34,132 nucleotides of DNA from Gammaproteobacteria bacterium (GCA_007693855.1 RECU01000068.1:1-34132); one strand, 5' to 3'. Counted from the stretch's first letter, positions 1 through 10,344 are shown. Numbers and translations: made by a program. The notes: generated from the sequence alone by a model not told the origin.

Positions 1-815
1 CCGCCGAAGTGTCCACCGCCCGAGACGGACTGCACCTGCCGCCCGTCGACCGCCACCCAGGAATTCCGGTAACCCTCCCAGCGCCAGCTCCGCGACGCCC
101 CGATCGGATCCATGATGCGCTCCCGCAGCACCACCGGCAGCGGCTCGCGCAGCACCTCGAGCAGACCGTAGGCCAGGAGGTTGATGCGCACGTCGTTGTA
201 CTTGAAGCGTGTCCCCGGCGTCTGCAGGGGCCGCTCGGGCCAGGCCTCCGGATCATCTCCCTCCGGGCGGTCCGCCCAGTCGGGGATGTCCCAGAGTGTG
301 CCGCCCCACTCCGAAGTGTGCTGCAGCAGGTGATGCCAGGTGACCTGGCTGTTGTGTCGTCCCTGAAAGTGCTGCGTCTGGACCAACTCACCCACCGGAC
401 GGTGCAGATCAACGATGAACCCGTCGTCTACGGCGATCGCTGCAACGGTACTGAGAAAACTCTTGGCCACGCTGAAGACCATATCGGCACGATCGAGATC
501 ACCCCAGCTCGCGGCCACGTATCCGCGGCGGACGATCATGCCGCTGTCGCTCGCGCGGGGCCGGGTGGATCCAAGAATCCGGAAGTCGGGCTCGCGCGGC
601 GCGAAATGGTTGTAGACGACCTGGTAGAGGTCTGCCGGCTCGGTCACGGCCTGGGCGCGCGCCCAGGCCACTGCATCGGCCAGTGCACCAGCATCAAACC
701 CCAGCGCGTCTGCCGAGCGATGCTCCCAGTCACCGCGGGGCGGGGTGTAGGCGTCTTCCCCGACTGCGGGGAACGCCAGCAACAGTGTCGAGACCAGAGG
801 GAGAAGGATTTTCAT
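1..815 (-). CDS. Secreted serine hydrolase, class C beta-lactamase/PBP-like (C-terminus cut by window edge)
   Basis: I translated this by hand on the minus strand; 271 codons lie in the window and the 3' end is missing. Residues 1-19 look like a Sec signal peptide (MKILLPLV then a hydrophobic run to Ala/Gly), so the enzyme is probably periplasmic. The serine nucleophile motif SxxK is seen as S115-V-A-K118, and the second catalytic motif YxN as Y206-N207-D208 at the spacing usual for the beta-lactamase class C/esterase/DD-peptidase fold. A GGGHFGG segment at 265-271 resembles a conserved loop that precedes the third motif, which lies outside the window. The substrate cannot be told: this family includes beta-lactamases, D-aminopeptidases, esterases and 6-aminohexanoate hydrolases. 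ATG is at 813-815, preceded on the minus strand by a weak ribosome site. It lies 59 bases downstream of the outer-membrane protein gene on the same strand, so co-transcription is likely. Confidence 0.85.
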   Translation of the reverse strand, partial: MKILLPLVSTLLLAFPAVGEDAYTPPRGDWEHRSADALGFDAGALADAVAWARAQAVTEPADLYQVVYNHFAPREPDFRILGSTRPRASDSGMIVRRGYVAASWGDLDRADMVFSVAKSFLSTVAAIAVDDGFIVDLHRPVGELVQTQHFQGRHNSQVTWHHLLQHTSEWGGTLWDIPDWADRPEGDDPEAWPERPLQTPGTRFKYNDVRINLLAYGLLEVLREPLPVVLRERIMDPIGASRSWRWEGYRNSWVAVDGRQVQSVSGGGHFG

Positions 816-874
816 CGCGCGACCTGCCTGGTGGACCGCCCGTCCGTGGCGGACCGGCGGCAAGCCTGATTCGG

Positions 875-2092
875 CTACCAGTGTACCGCCATATTCACGG
901 CAAGCCGATTGTCGAGACTGCTGACATCCTCGCGCGTGCGCGACTGCGACCAATCCCAGCGCATCGCCATGCTGGGTGTGAGTTCCGGCAGCAGACCTCG
1001 CGCCCAGTTCGAAAAATCGACTTCCAGCCCGAAGTGCTCGCGCCGGTTGCCGCGCTCAGGCGTAAACCACAACGGGTCCGCACCGCTGATCCAGATGGCC
1101 GACACATCGACGTGCCGGAGCCTGCGGGTCAGTGCAGTATCGCTGGTCCAGAACGCTTGGCTGCCGGTCGCAGTGCGCCCGTCTGCGTCGTGGTCCTGCC
1201 AGCCTGGCGTCTGACGCAGCGTCACTCGCGCCTCGGCCTTCCAGGGACCCGAATCGATGGTATGACTGACCCCGAACTCGTAACTCGAGTCATTGCCAGC
1301 GCCGTCCAGCGCGTCCCCCCAGAACGGCGTGATACGCGACACCCGGATACGGCTCGCCTGTGAGGCGCGTTCCCAGGCGTAAGCCAGCCCCCAGTTCTGG
1401 GCCGCAAGGCTGCCGTAACGACTGTTGGCCGCACGGACCGTGCAGTCGTTGCCGATCAGGCTCAGTGAGTGGCGCCCGGAACGTTCATCGCCGGCCACCG
1501 GGACGCGCAGCGTGCCCCGGACGTTGCAGTCCAGCGCGGTTGCCGTTCCCAGGGCGCTGGCCGTATCCGACCAGTGCAGATCAAGCTGTGCCAGCGATGA
1601 AGACCAGCGCAACTCCGCGCGCTCGCGCTGGGTCTGGGCAAACCCGGTCGTCGTCCATCGGCGCTCGAGGGCCGTGGACAGGCCGATGGCGACCGGGGCC
1701 CCGGCGAGCGGTGGCGAGCGCAGTGTCATCCGCTGGTCGATCCGCTGATGACCCAGCCCCTGTGGCGCCTCGGCGGCATCACTGCCGATCTTTGACAGCA
1801 CATCGCCGGGCGCAAACGTGAAATTGGCCTGGTAGCGCAGCGGACGGGCCTCGTCACCCACGTTCACGTTGCCGCGCAGCAGCGCATCGGCAGAGCCGGG
1901 CCGCGGCGCCATGCCGCCAAGTTGCAGATCAACCGCACCCAGCACCGACGCAGGCGTCTCGGCCTGGAGATCGATGATTGCCTGTGGCTGCTCGCCTGCC
2001 GGGTACTCATAAGGCGTGGGCGCGGCGCAGGCACCGATCGCCAGTGCCACTGGCACGACCATCCAGGGAAACCGCAGCCTGCTGTCCATCAC
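875..2092 (-). CDS. Predicted outer-membrane beta-barrel protein with lipoprotein signal, unknown function
   Basis: This 405-residue protein is not one I recognise by name. The N-terminus has a positively charged start (MMDSRLRF), a hydrophobic run and a lipobox-like I-G-A-C, so it may be lipid-modified at the cysteine. The rest is rich in short alternating polar/hydrophobic strands with many Trp, Arg and Thr residues. It ends in NMAVHW, with Trp at the last position and hydrophobic residues at -3, -5, -7 and -9, which is the beta-signal used by BAM substrates. Together these suggest an outer-membrane barrel, perhaps with a lipid anchor. Two cysteines (in DCNV and DCTV) could pair. The start could be GTG at 2092 or ATG at 2089; an AGGAA lies about 11 bases upstream. 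The serine hydrolase follows 59 bases downstream. Confidence 0.7.
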   Translation of the reverse strand: MMDSRLRFPWMVVPVALAIGACAAPTPYEYPAGEQPQAIIDLQAETPASVLGAVDLQLGGMAPRPGSADALLRGNVNVGDEARPLRYQANFTFAPGDVLSKIGSDAAEAPQGLGHQRIDQRMTLRSPPLAGAPVAIGLSTALERRWTTTGFAQTQRERAELRWSSSLAQLDLHWSDTASALGTATALDCNVRGTLRVPVAGDERSGRHSLSLIGNDCTVRAANSRYGSLAAQNWGLAYAWERASQASRIRVSRITPFWGDALDGAGNDSSYEFGVSHTIDSGPWKAEARVTLRQTPGWQDHDADGRTATGSQAFWTSDTALTRRLRHVDVSAIWISGADPLWFTPERGNRREHFGLEVDFSNWARGLLPELTPSMAMRWDWSQSRTREDVSSLDNRLAVNMAVHW

Positions 2093-2202
2093 GTCGTGAA
2101 TCCGTTCCTGACTGTCTCTGAGTGCTGAGGCGCCTCTACGGGAGCATCATTTGACCGTGCCCGGCACCTCGCCGCCGTGCTCTGCGTCACGCTGCGCGCT
2201 GG

Positions 2203-2281
2203 GCCTCACGCCTCAGGAACATAAGGTAAATTATGTGAAATATAATGTAAACGGATGTTTGGACTATATTTACCGTGAGGC
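2203..2281. repeat. AT-rich block with nested inverted repeats
   Basis: In the gene-free stretch 2093-2410, an AT-rich block is framed by perfect 8-base inverted arms, GCCTCACG (2203-2210) and CGTGAGGC (2274-2281). Inside are GGTAAAT (2225-2231) with ATTTACC (2268-2274), and a smaller palindrome ACATAA (2219-2224) with TTATGT (2231-2236). A perfect TATAAT lies on the plus strand at 2241-2246 without a convincing -35. It could be an operator/promoter region for the minus-strand barrel gene, or the remnant of a small mobile element beside tRNA-Pro. The remainder of 2093-2410 shows nothing else I can name. Confidence 0.5.
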
Positions 2282-2410
2282 ACAGCAGAGCGCTCTGCGC
2301 GGTGCAACTCGCGGCCCAGATCGAGCTTGAACGCGGTGTCAGGCGAATGCCGGGAAATCCAGCTGGGCTGGCCCGTCGAGCCCCGGAAAGCGAGGCCGGC
2401 GACTTAGAAT

Positions 2411-2487
2411 TGGTCGGAGCGAGAGGATTCGAACCTCCGACCCCTTGCACCCCATGCAAGTGCGCTACCAGGCTGCGCCACGCTCCG
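2411..2487 (-). tRNA. tRNA-Pro (anticodon GGG)
   Basis: The minus strand folds as a 77-base tRNA. The acceptor stem is CGGAGCG/CGCTCCG, the anticodon stem is CTTGC/GCAAG with loop ATGGGGT giving anticodon GGG, and the T arm carries GGTTCGAATCC. The 3' CCA is encoded at 2411-2413. It reads codon CCC (and CCU). It lies downstream of the merR gene of the ihfA operon, a position also known in Pseudomonas. Its 3' end faces the accessory-looking genes at 1-2092, the orientation expected if it served as an integration site. Confidence 0.97.
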
Positions 2488-2502
2488 ACCGGGAAATCTT
2501 TT

Positions 2503-2540
2503 ACGAGGAGACAACCTCGTGGAAACGGCATTGCGCCGTT
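2503..2540 (-). terminator. Two small hairpins between merR and tRNA-Pro
   Basis: Read on the minus strand, AACGGC and GCCGTT pair around a 5-base loop (2524-2540) and are followed by TTCC. A second hairpin, ACGAGG/CCTCGT (2503-2520), comes next. Neither has a proper T-run, so they could be a weak terminator of the ihfA-merR transcript or tRNA processing structures. A TATCAT upstream of them could be the tRNA promoter -10. Confidence 0.3.
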
Positions 2541-2582
2541 CGCTGATAATGATACGCGATGCGACCGTATCGCGAAACCGCC

Positions 2583-2939
2583 CTAGCGCCGCAGCAGCCG
2601 AGCGATTTCTTCCAGCTCGGTGCGCAACTGCCGAACGATCTGCTGGCTTTGGCTGACGTCACTGCGCGCCTCCTCGCCCTGCAGACGCTGTCGTGCCCCG
2701 CCGATGGTAAACCCCTCGTCATACAGCAGGCTGCGGATCTGGCGAATGACCATCACATCCTGGCGCTGGTAATAGCGCCGGTTACCCCGCCGCTTGACCG
2801 GTTTGAGCTGCGGAAACTCCTGCTCCCAGTAGCGCAATACATGCGGCTTGACGCCGCACAGATCGCTCACTTCACCAATGGTGAAATACCGTTTGCCGGG
2901 GATCGGCGGCAGGTCGGAATTATTCCCGGGTTCCAGCAT
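2583..2939 (-). CDS. MerR-family helix-turn-helix regulator of the ihfA operon
   Basis: This 118-residue protein carries the MerR winged-HTH at about residues 17-85: [20 protein letters not shown], then the wing RRGNRRYY and the DVMVIRQI helix. A short C-terminal coiled coil (Q-rich, ending ARLLRR) would make the dimer. No cysteine pair for metal sensing is visible at the C-terminus, unlike CueR or ZntR. This small MerR protein is found after ihfA in many Gammaproteobacteria, but its effector and targets are not established. Its ATG at 2937-2939 lies inside the end of ihfA (20-base overlap), so it is translated from the same message. Confidence 0.93.
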   Translation of the reverse strand: MLEPGNNSDLPPIPGKRYFTIGEVSDLCGVKPHVLRYWEQEFPQLKPVKRRGNRRYYQRQDVMVIRQIRSLLYDEGFTIGGARQRLQGEEARSDVSQSQQIVRQLRTELEEIARLLRR

Positions 2940-3219
2940 ACGCCTCTACCCTGGCCTTGAGCTTCTGGCCCGGTCGGAAAGTCACCACCCGGCGGGCGGT
3001 AATCGGGATTTCCTCACCGGTCTTTGGATTGCGACCAGGGCGCTGATTCTTGTCGCGCAGGTCGAAGTTGCCAAAACCCGACAACTTGATCTGCTCGCCA
3101 TTCGCCAGCGCGTTGCGCATGTCCTCGAAGAAGGCATCCACCAGTTCGCGCGCCTCGCGCTTGTTCAGCCCGAGTTCGTTGAACAGTGACTCTGCCATTT
3201 CGGCCTTGGTGAGTGCCAT
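2920..3219 (-). CDS. ihfA: Integration host factor subunit alpha
   Basis: The 99-residue length and sequence ([20 protein letters not shown], then [12 protein letters not shown] in the DNA-binding arm) identify the IHF alpha chain. It pairs with IHF beta, whose gene is also in this window at 14761-15063, to bend DNA sharply at specific sites. The Pro in RNPKTG is the one that intercalates into DNA in this family. Its ATG begins 2 bases after the pheT TAG stop, so translation is coupled to pheT, as in the classic pheST-ihfA operon. Confidence 0.98.
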   Translation of the reverse strand: MALTKAEMAESLFNELGLNKREARELVDAFFEDMRNALANGEQIKLSGFGNFDLRDKNQRPGRNPKTGEEIPITARRVVTFRPGQKLKARVEAYAGTRE

Positions 3220-3221
3220 GT

Positions 3222-5603
3222 CTAGTCTCTTATTCTGGCGCCCAGCTCAGACCCGAGCCGATCGATCACGGAATCGACGACGCCCTCCACGTCAGCGTCA
3301 GTTAGCGTGCGCGATGGTGCCTGTAAAATCAAGCTCAAGGCTATGCTTTTTCGACCTTTATCAATGCGATCGCCACGATAGATGTCAAAGATCTCGACAC
3401 TCTGCAGCCAGGGCCCGGCCGATCCGCGCACCGACTCGAGCAGCTGCTCGGCAAGCACCCGCTCGTCGACCACCACTGCAAGATCCCGATGCACCGCCGG
3501 ATAACGCGATACGCTCCGGTAGCCTGGCACCCGCGCCCCGAGGGCGGCGGCGACGTCGACCACGAACAGGAAGGTGTCGCGGGGCAGTTCCAGTGCGCCG
3601 GCGAGGCGGGGATGCAACGCCCCGACATGGCCTGCAGGCTCGCGGTCGCGCAGCACCACGGCGCACTGCCCCGGATGCAGCGCCGCGTGCTCGCCGGGCA
3701 CGAACGTCCAGCGCTCCGCACCATTACCCAGCGTCAGCAGGGCCTCCAGATCGCCCTTGACATCGAAAAAGTCAACGCGCCGGTCAGGCAAATCCCACTG
3801 CAACGGCCAGACCGGCCCCAGCGCCAGACCGGCAATCACCTGCCGCTCATGCACCTCGCCGTCGTCGCCCAGTTCGAACTGGGCGCCCAGCTCAAACAGG
3901 CGGATCCGCGCCTGCTGTCGGCTCAGGTTGTCGCGTGCCGCTGCGGCAAGCCCTGGCCAGGGTGACCGACGCATCACGTTCATCTGCGCTGCGATGGGGT
4001 TGGCGAGCCGGATGGGTGCCTCGCCAGGGAAAAACTGCGTCTGCACGCGCTCATCGATGAAGCTGTAGGTCACCGCCTCCTGATAACCGCGATCGACCAG
4101 CAGCTGTCGGACCCGCTCCTCCGGCGTGCGCGACTCGGTGGCTGTGCGAATGCCGAGTCTCGCCTGCTCGGCGAGCCTGGGAATACGATCATAGCCGTGG
4201 ATGCGCGCCACTTCCTCGATCAGGTCGACCTCGAGCTGGATGTCATAGCGTTGCGACGGCGGGGTGACCGACCAGCCCTCAGCGGTGGACTCGGCCACAA
4301 GTCCGAGCCTGGTGAAAATGCGCGCGACTTCCCCGGGCTCGAGGGTCGTCCCCAACACGGCCTGCAACCTGTGCGCGCGCAGCGCCACGCTCGGACGCTG
4401 CGGCAGGTGCTCCGGCACTTCAACCACCTGCACCGGGCCGGGCGTGCCCCCACAGATCTCCAGTAACAGGGCCGTCGCCCGTTCAATGGCCTGTTCCGGC
4501 AACGCGAAATCCACCCCGCGCTCGAAACGCACCGAGGCATCGGTATGCAGGCCCAGGCGCCGGGCCCGCCCGGCAATCGCCTCGGGGGCAAACCAGGCCG
4601 CCTCTAGAAACACCTCCGTTGTAGCCTCATTCACTGCACTGGACTGGCCACCCATCACGCCGGCCAGCCCAACCGGCGCCTGATCGTCAGCGATCACCAG
4701 CATGTCCGCGGCAAGCGTCACCTCGCGGCCATCGAGCAGCACCAGCGATTCACCGCTGACGGCAAACCGCACGGTGATGCCACCCGACAGCTGCGCCAGG
4801 TCGTAGCCATGCAAGGGCTGACCCAGCTCCAGCATCACGTAATTGGTGATATCCACCACGGGATGGATAGCCCGGATGCCGGCGCGCCTGAGCCGCTCGG
4901 TCAGCCAGGTCGGAGAGCGTCTACCGGGCTGGAGGTTACGGATGATGCGACCGGCGAATCGCGCACAGGCCTCTGGCGCGGCGAGTCTGACCGGCAACAC
5001 CCCGTCATGCGTGGCTGGCACGCTGGCGGACGCCGGTCCGGTCAGGGCACTGTCGTTCAGGGCCGCCAGCTCGCGCGCCACCCCCCGCACACTGAAACAG
5101 TCGCCGCGGTTGGGCGTCAGATCGACGTCGATCACGGTATCGTCCAGCCCGAGCCAGTCGCCCAGATCGCGGCCCACGGGCGCCTCTGCCGGCAGCTCCA
5201 GGATGCCCGCGGCATCCTCATCGAGGCCGAGCTCCGCGGCGGAGCAGAGCATGCCCTCGGAGACGACTCCCCGCAGCTTGGCCTTGCGGATGCGCATCCC
5301 GCCGGGCAGTTCGCCACCGACGGTGGCCAGTGCGGAGACCAGACCCACGCGTGCGTTCGGTGCGCCACAGACGACCTGGCGCAAGGTCCCGTCACCGAGA
5401 TCGACCTGAGCCACCCTGAGCTTGTCGGCGTCAGGATGGGCGGTGAGCTCCACGATCCGCGCCACCACGACGCCGTGGAACCCAGGCGCCAGCGAGGTCA
5501 CCGCATCGACCTCCAGGCCAGCCATGGTCAGCTGCTCGGCCAGCGCGTCTCCACCATGCGGCAGCTCCACCCAGTCGGCCAGCCAGGACTGCGAAATCTT
5601 CAA
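3222..5603 (-). CDS. pheT: Phenylalanine--tRNA ligase beta subunit
   Basis: At 793 residues this matches the bacterial PheT length. In order it shows the N-terminal core, the EMAP-like tRNA-binding OB fold (about 40-150, [17 protein letters not shown]), the B3/B4 domain with the editing site, the B5 domain and a C-terminal ferredoxin-fold anticodon-binding domain (from about 700, [16 protein letters not shown]). With PheS it forms the alpha2-beta2 enzyme that charges tRNA-Phe. The start is TTG at 5601-5603: [12 protein letters not shown] aligns with the family start, no ATG is nearby, and a GAGGA sits 8 bases upstream across the pheS stop codon, implying translational coupling. Codons 3389-3315 near the 3' end are unusually AT-ending (see findings). 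Confidence 0.98.
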   Translation of the reverse strand: MKISQSWLADWVELPHGGDALAEQLTMAGLEVDAVTSLAPGFHGVVVARIVELTAHPDADKLRVAQVDLGDGTLRQVVCGAPNARVGLVSALATVGGELPGGMRIRKAKLRGVVSEGMLCSAAELGLDEDAAGILELPAEAPVGRDLGDWLGLDDTVIDVDLTPNRGDCFSVRGVARELAALNDSALTGPASASVPATHDGVLPVRLAAPEACARFAGRIIRNLQPGRRSPTWLTERLRRAGIRAIHPVVDITNYVMLELGQPLHGYDLAQLSGGITVRFAVSGESLVLLDGREVTLAADMLVIADDQAPVGLAGVMGGQSSAVNEATTEVFLEAAWFAPEAIAGRARRLGLHTDASVRFERGVDFALPEQAIERATALLLEICGGTPGPVQVVEVPEHLPQRPSVALRAHRLQAVLGTTLEPGEVARIFTRLGLVAESTAEGWSVTPPSQRYDIQLEVDLIEEVARIHGYDRIPRLAEQARLGIRTATESRTPEERVRQLLVDRGYQEAVTYSFIDERVQTQFFPGEAPIRLANPIAAQMNVMRRSPWPGLAAAARDNLSRQQARIRLFELGAQFELGDDGEVHERQVIAGLALGPVWPLQWDLPDRRVDFFDVKGDLEALLTLGNGAERWTFVPGEHAALHPGQCAVVLRDREPAGHVGALHPRLAGALELPRDTFLFVVDVAAALGARVPGYRSVSRYPAVHRDLAVVVDERVLAEQLLESVRGSAGPWLQSVEIFDIYRGDRIDKGRKSIALSLILQAPSRTLTDADVEGVVDSVIDRLGSELGARIRD

Positions 5604-5614
5604 TGGATCCGTCC

Positions 5615-6995
<1,381 letters not shown>

Positions 6996-7010
6996 GGTTC
7001 CTGACCTCCG

Positions 7011-7208
7011 TTAACTGTAGGGCAGCATGCGACGGATCGACTTCACGTCGCTCTCCGCCACCTGCTCCATGGAGCGCAGCTGCCGCTTACGCTTCGGGGA
7101 TTTTTTGGTCAGGATATGGTTCAGGTGGGACTGGCCCCGTTTGAAGCCTCCCTTCCCTGTCCTGCGGAACCGCTTGGCGGCCCCACGATTGCTTTTCAGC
7201 TTGGGCAT
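7011..7208 (-). CDS. rpmI: 50S ribosomal protein L35
   Basis: The 65-residue protein [20 protein letters not shown]... is L35. I chose ATG at 7206-7208, which matches the universal MPK(L/M)K start; a longer reading from 7286 would add unrelated residues. A GGAGAG site lies just upstream. The 104-base gap after infC (7209-7312) contains a small palindrome, GGGCA/TGCCC, and could hold the L20 translational operator known in E. coli, though I cannot prove that from sequence alone. Confidence 0.97.
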   Translation of the reverse strand: MPKLKSNRGAAKRFRRTGKGGFKRGQSHLNHILTKKSPKRKRQLRSMEQVAESDVKSIRRMLPYS

Positions 7209-7312
7209 GTCTCGACTCTCCGTTTTATGGCCTGCCCCATGCGCCTGAGTGACGCTGGATCCAGGCGGCCGGGGCACGATGCCCACGGCACTTGTGTCGT
7301 TTGGTTGAGGGC

Positions 7313-7831
7313 TCAGCGCTTTTTGGGCGACATCACCATCACCATCTGGCGACCCTCCAACTGGGGCCGCTGTTCCACAGTTGCAAGCTCCTCGAGATCC
7401 TTCTCGACACGTTGCAACAACTGCAGGCCCAATTCCTGGTGGGCCATCTCTCGACCACGGAACCGCAGGGTCACCTTGGCCTTGTCTCCACCGGTCAGGA
7501 ACCGCACCAGGTTTTTCAGCTTGACCTGATAATCCCCTTCATCGGTACCCGGTCGGAATTTCACTTCCTTGACCTGAATCTGCTTGGTCTTCTTGCGTGC
7601 TGTCGACGCCTTCTTGTTCAGTTCGAACACGAATTTGCCGAAGTCCATGACCCGGCATACCGGCGGCTCCGCCTGGGGCGCCACCTCCACCAGATCGAGC
7701 CCGGCCTCGCGGGCAAGATCCATCGCCTGGATGGTCGGCATGATGCCTATCTGTTCCCCTTCGGCACCGATCACCCGAACCCTCGGGGCGGAAATCTCAT
7801 CGTTCCGCCTCGCACGCTTTGACTGCGAAAT
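7313..7831 (-). CDS. infC: Translation initiation factor IF-3, AUU start
   Basis: The protein has both IF-3 domains: the N-domain ([20 protein letters not shown]), the lysine-rich linker, and the C-domain ([20 protein letters not shown] ... [10 protein letters not shown]). It prevents premature 30S-50S joining and checks start codons. I place the start at ATT (7829-7831), giving 172 residues. A strong GGAGGA lies 7 bases before it, the next residues ([11 protein letters not shown]) align with the family N-terminus, and the upstream in-frame ATG at 7897 gives an arginine-rich, non-conserved extension. In E. coli the AUU start lets IF-3 repress its own translation, and the same control is likely here. 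thrS, normally directly upstream, is not present. Confidence 0.95.
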   Translation of the reverse strand: MSQSKRARRNDEISAPRVRVIGAEGEQIGIMPTIQAMDLAREAGLDLVEVAPQAEPPVCRVMDFGKFVFELNKKASTARKKTKQIQVKEVKFRPGTDEGDYQVKLKNLVRFLTGGDKAKVTLRFRGREMAHQELGLQLLQRVEKDLEELATVEQRPQLEGRQMVMVMSPKKR

Positions 7832-7930
7832 AAGTCGTTCCTCCAAACAGGTTGCCGGCCGACGCCGGAATCTCGCAGGCTGTGGCCCGAAGACCACGCC
7901 AGCCCGCGAAGCGAGTCGCGTAAACGCTAA

Positions 7931-7959
7931 ATTCTACGCGCTGCGCAGGCCCCGCTCAA
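7931..7959 (-). promoter_or_regulatory. Candidate sigma-70 promoter for infC operon
   Basis: On the minus strand a -35 TTGAGC (7954-7959) and a -10 TAGAAT (7931-7936) are 17 bases apart. Transcription would start near 7924, giving a leader of about 93 bases before the infC AUU. This fits the loss of thrS from the operon: infC would need its own promoter. Confidence 0.55.
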
Positions 7960-8011
7960 GACATCGCACTTCGATCGCCGGTCCTGCGCGCGACGCCACC
8001 CCAAACGACAC

Positions 8012-8037
8012 GGGGCCGGACGCAACCGCCCGGCCCC
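8012..8037 (-). terminator. GC-rich hairpin after tRNA-Val
   Basis: GGGGCCGG (8012-8019) and CCGGCCCC (8030-8037) form a perfect 8-base stem with a 10-base loop, lying 16 bases past the 3' end of tRNA-Val on the minus strand. The tail has only a short T-run (GTTT further on), so termination may be partial. Confidence 0.4.
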
Positions 8038-8053
8038 GCAACCCGTTGAAAAA

Positions 8054-8128
8054 TGGTAGGCGCGAGTGGGATCGAACCACCGACCACCACCATGTCAAGG
8101 TGGTGCTCTACCACTGAGCTACGCGCCT
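8054..8128 (-). tRNA. tRNA-Val (anticodon GAC)
   Basis: The minus strand gives a 75-base tRNA with acceptor AGGCGCG/CGCGCCT, D arm with AGCTCAGTGGTAGAGC, anticodon stem CCACC/GGTGG with loop TTGACAT (anticodon GAC), T loop GGTTCGATCC and an encoded CCA at 8054-8056. It reads GUC and GUU codons. It sits between uvrB and infC on the same strand. The 100 bases between uvrB and the tRNA show no clear promoter or terminator. Confidence 0.97.
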
Positions 8129-8228
8129 GAAGAGCCGCAAAGAGTACTAAATGTGCTCGCCGCAGCGCAAGAGATATTGGCCATAGCCCCCCCTGGCGGC
8201 AGCTGGCGTGCCCGGCTGGACTGGTCGG

Positions 8229-10250
8229 TCAGCCCGCCAGCTCTTCCGGCAGCCCCAGCCCGACGCTGCGGATGTGCTGGATCTCGTCGCGCAGACGCGC
8301 TGCATCTTCGAATTCGAGGTCACGCGCGTGCTGGTACATCTGTTTTTCCAGCTTGCGGATCCGCTGCATGAGCTGCTCGGGAGACATCTGGGCATACAGG
8401 GCATCTTCCCGACGCCTGGCGCCAGACCCGACGCGCCCCCGCTCGCTGTCACCATGTGCCTGCATGACGTCCGCAACCGCCTTGCGGATCGACTGGGGGG
8501 TGATGCCATGCGCGGCGTTGAAGGCTTCCTGCTTCGAACGCCGCCGGTCGGTCTCCTCGATCGCCCGGCGCATCGAATCGGTCAGCTTGTCGGCATAGAG
8601 AATCGCCTTGCCGCGGACATTGCGGGCCGCACGCCCGATGGTCTGAATCAGCGAGCCCTCCGAGCGCAGAAAACCCTCCTTGTCGGCATCGAAAATCGCC
8701 ACCAATGAGACCTCGGGCATGTCGAGACCCTCGCGCAGCAGGTTGATGCCCACCAACACGTCAAACTCACCGAGCCGGAGATCACGGATGATCTCACTGC
8801 GCTCGACGGTGTCGATATCGGAGTGCAGATAGCGTACCCGGACATCGTGCTCATGCAGGTAGTCGGTCAGATCCTCGGCCATCCGCTTGGTCAGGGTGGT
8901 GATCAGCACCCGCTCCCCCGCGGCCACCCGCAGGCTGATCTCGGAGAGCACGTCGTCGACCTGCGTGCCGGCTGGACGGATCTCCACCTCCGGGTCGAGC
9001 AACCCGGTCGGACGCACCACCTGTTCGACCACCTTGCCGGACATTTCGTGCTCATAGGCTCGGGGCGTGGCGGACACGAACACGGTCTGGGGCGCCATCG
9101 CCGAATACTCGTCAAACCGCAGCGGACGGTTATCGAGTGCCGAAGGCAGCCGGAAACCGTATTCGACCAGGGTCTCCTTGCGACTCCGATCGCCACGATA
9201 CATCCCTCCCAGCTGCGGGATCGTCACGTGGCTTTCATCGACAAACAGCAGGGCGTCGGACGGCAGATAGTCGAACAGACAGGGGGGCGGCTCGCCGGCC
9301 GCCCTGCCCGAGAGGTAACGGGAGTAATTCTCGATGCCATTGCAGTAGCCCAGCTCCCGGATCATCTCCAGATCGAACTGCGTCCGCTGCTCGAGGCGCT
9401 GGGCCTCCAGCAGGCGCCCGTTATCACGCAGCTGCGTGAGGCGCTCGGCAAGCTCGACCTTGATTTCGTCGATGGCGGCCAGCAGCCGCTCGCGTGGCGT
9501 CACGTAATGGGTTTTCGGGTAAATCGTCAGACGAGGCACCCGGCGCAGGACTTCCCCGGTGAGCGGGTCGAAATAGGCAAGGGACTCCACTTCATCATCG
9601 AACAGCTCGATGCGTACGGCCTCGCGCTCGTTCTCCGCAGGAAAGACATCGATGATTTCGCCACGCACCCGGTAAGTGCCCTGGCGCAGGTCCATCTCGT
9701 TGCGCTTGTACTGGAGTTCGGCAAGACGCCGAAGGATCGCCCGCTGGTTGACGCGCTCGCCCCGCGACAGATGCAGCACCATGGCGAAATACGCCTCAGG
9801 ATCGCCGAGGCCGTAGATGCACGAGACCGTCGCCACCAGAATGGTGTCGCGGCGTTCCAGCAGCGCCTTGGTCGCGGACAATCGCATCTGCTCGATGTGG
9901 TCGTTGATCGAGGCGTCTTTCTCGATGAAGGTGTCGCTCGAGGGGACGTAAGCCTCGGGCTGGTAGTAGTCATAATAGGAGACGAAATATTCCACCGCGT
10001 TGGCTGGGAAAAACTCCCGCATTTCGCCGTAAAGCTGGGCCGCGAGAGTCTTGTTCGGCGCAAGAATCAGCGTGGGCCGCTGCAGCGTGGCGATGATGTT
10101 CGCCATCGTGAAGGTCTTGCCCGACCCGGTCACACCGAGCAACGTCTGCGCCGCCAGGCCGTCGCGAAGCCCTTCCACCAGTGCGGCGATCGCGGCCGGC
10201 TGATCCCCCGCGGGCTGGTACCCGGAGACGAGTTTGAAGGTGTCTGTCAT
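8229..10250 (-). CDS. uvrB: UvrABC system protein B (excinuclease helicase subunit)
   Basis: Starting at ATG 10248-10250 the protein has 673 residues and [20 protein letters not shown] aligns with the UvrB N-terminus (an ATG two codons upstream, 10256, is also possible; longer readings add non-homologous residues). It shows Walker A GVTGSGKT (39-46), the damage-probing beta-hairpin [17 protein letters not shown] (92-108), the FVDESH helicase motif II, the C-terminal helicase motif ([20 protein letters not shown]) and a C-terminal UVR domain ([20 protein letters not shown]-like) that contacts UvrC. UvrB is loaded by UvrA at lesions in nucleotide excision repair. No CTGT-N8-ACAG LexA box is seen upstream. 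Confidence 0.98.
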   Translation of the reverse strand: MTDTFKLVSGYQPAGDQPAAIAALVEGLRDGLAAQTLLGVTGSGKTFTMANIIATLQRPTLILAPNKTLAAQLYGEMREFFPANAVEYFVSYYDYYQPEAYVPSSDTFIEKDASINDHIEQMRLSATKALLERRDTILVATVSCIYGLGDPEAYFAMVLHLSRGERVNQRAILRRLAELQYKRNEMDLRQGTYRVRGEIIDVFPAENEREAVRIELFDDEVESLAYFDPLTGEVLRRVPRLTIYPKTHYVTPRERLLAAIDEIKVELAERLTQLRDNGRLLEAQRLEQRTQFDLEMIRELGYCNGIENYSRYLSGRAAGEPPPCLFDYLPSDALLFVDESHVTIPQLGGMYRGDRSRKETLVEYGFRLPSALDNRPLRFDEYSAMAPQTVFVSATPRAYEHEMSGKVVEQVVRPTGLLDPEVEIRPAGTQVDDVLSEISLRVAAGERVLITTLTKRMAEDLTDYLHEHDVRVRYLHSDIDTVERSEIIRDLRLGEFDVLVGINLLREGLDMPEVSLVAIFDADKEGFLRSEGSLIQTIGRAARNVRGKAILYADKLTDSMRRAIEETDRRRSKQEAFNAAHGITPQSIRKAVADVMQAHGDSERGRVGSGARRREDALYAQMSPEQLMQRIRKLEKQMYQHARDLEFEDAARLRDEIQHIRSVGLGLPEELAG

Positions 10251-10298
10251 GGGCATCCCGTCAGCGCGCCGATGGATCGCATAGCGGCGATCCCCTAA

Positions 10299-10326
10299 AC
10301 TATACCGGCCGTTCCGGCACTCTGAA
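10299..10326 (-). promoter_or_regulatory. Candidate uvrB promoter
   Basis: On the minus strand TTCAGA (10321-10326) and TATAGT (10299-10304) are 16 bases apart, giving a leader of about 40 bases. The site lies in the 94-base divergent region shared with the aminotransferase gene. No SOS-type palindrome overlaps it. Confidence 0.45.
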
Positions 10327-10344
10327 GCCACCGTAGGACCGACT

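Noticed and set aside
2275-2586. Open frame running across tRNA-Pro on the plus strand
   Set aside because: The GARGFEPPT peptide is the usual antisense translation of a tRNA, a well-known spurious protein.
8066-8371. Open frame across tRNA-Val on the plus strand
   Set aside because: It is antisense tRNA plus the antisense end of uvrB, with no protein-like pattern.
8823-10298. 491-codon open frame on the plus strand opposite uvrB
   Set aside because: It lies wholly antisense to uvrB, a common artefact in GC-rich DNA, with no recognisable protein features.
10251-10344. SOS (LexA) box upstream of uvrB
   Set aside because: I looked for CTGT-N8-ACAG and close variants in the divergent region and found none.
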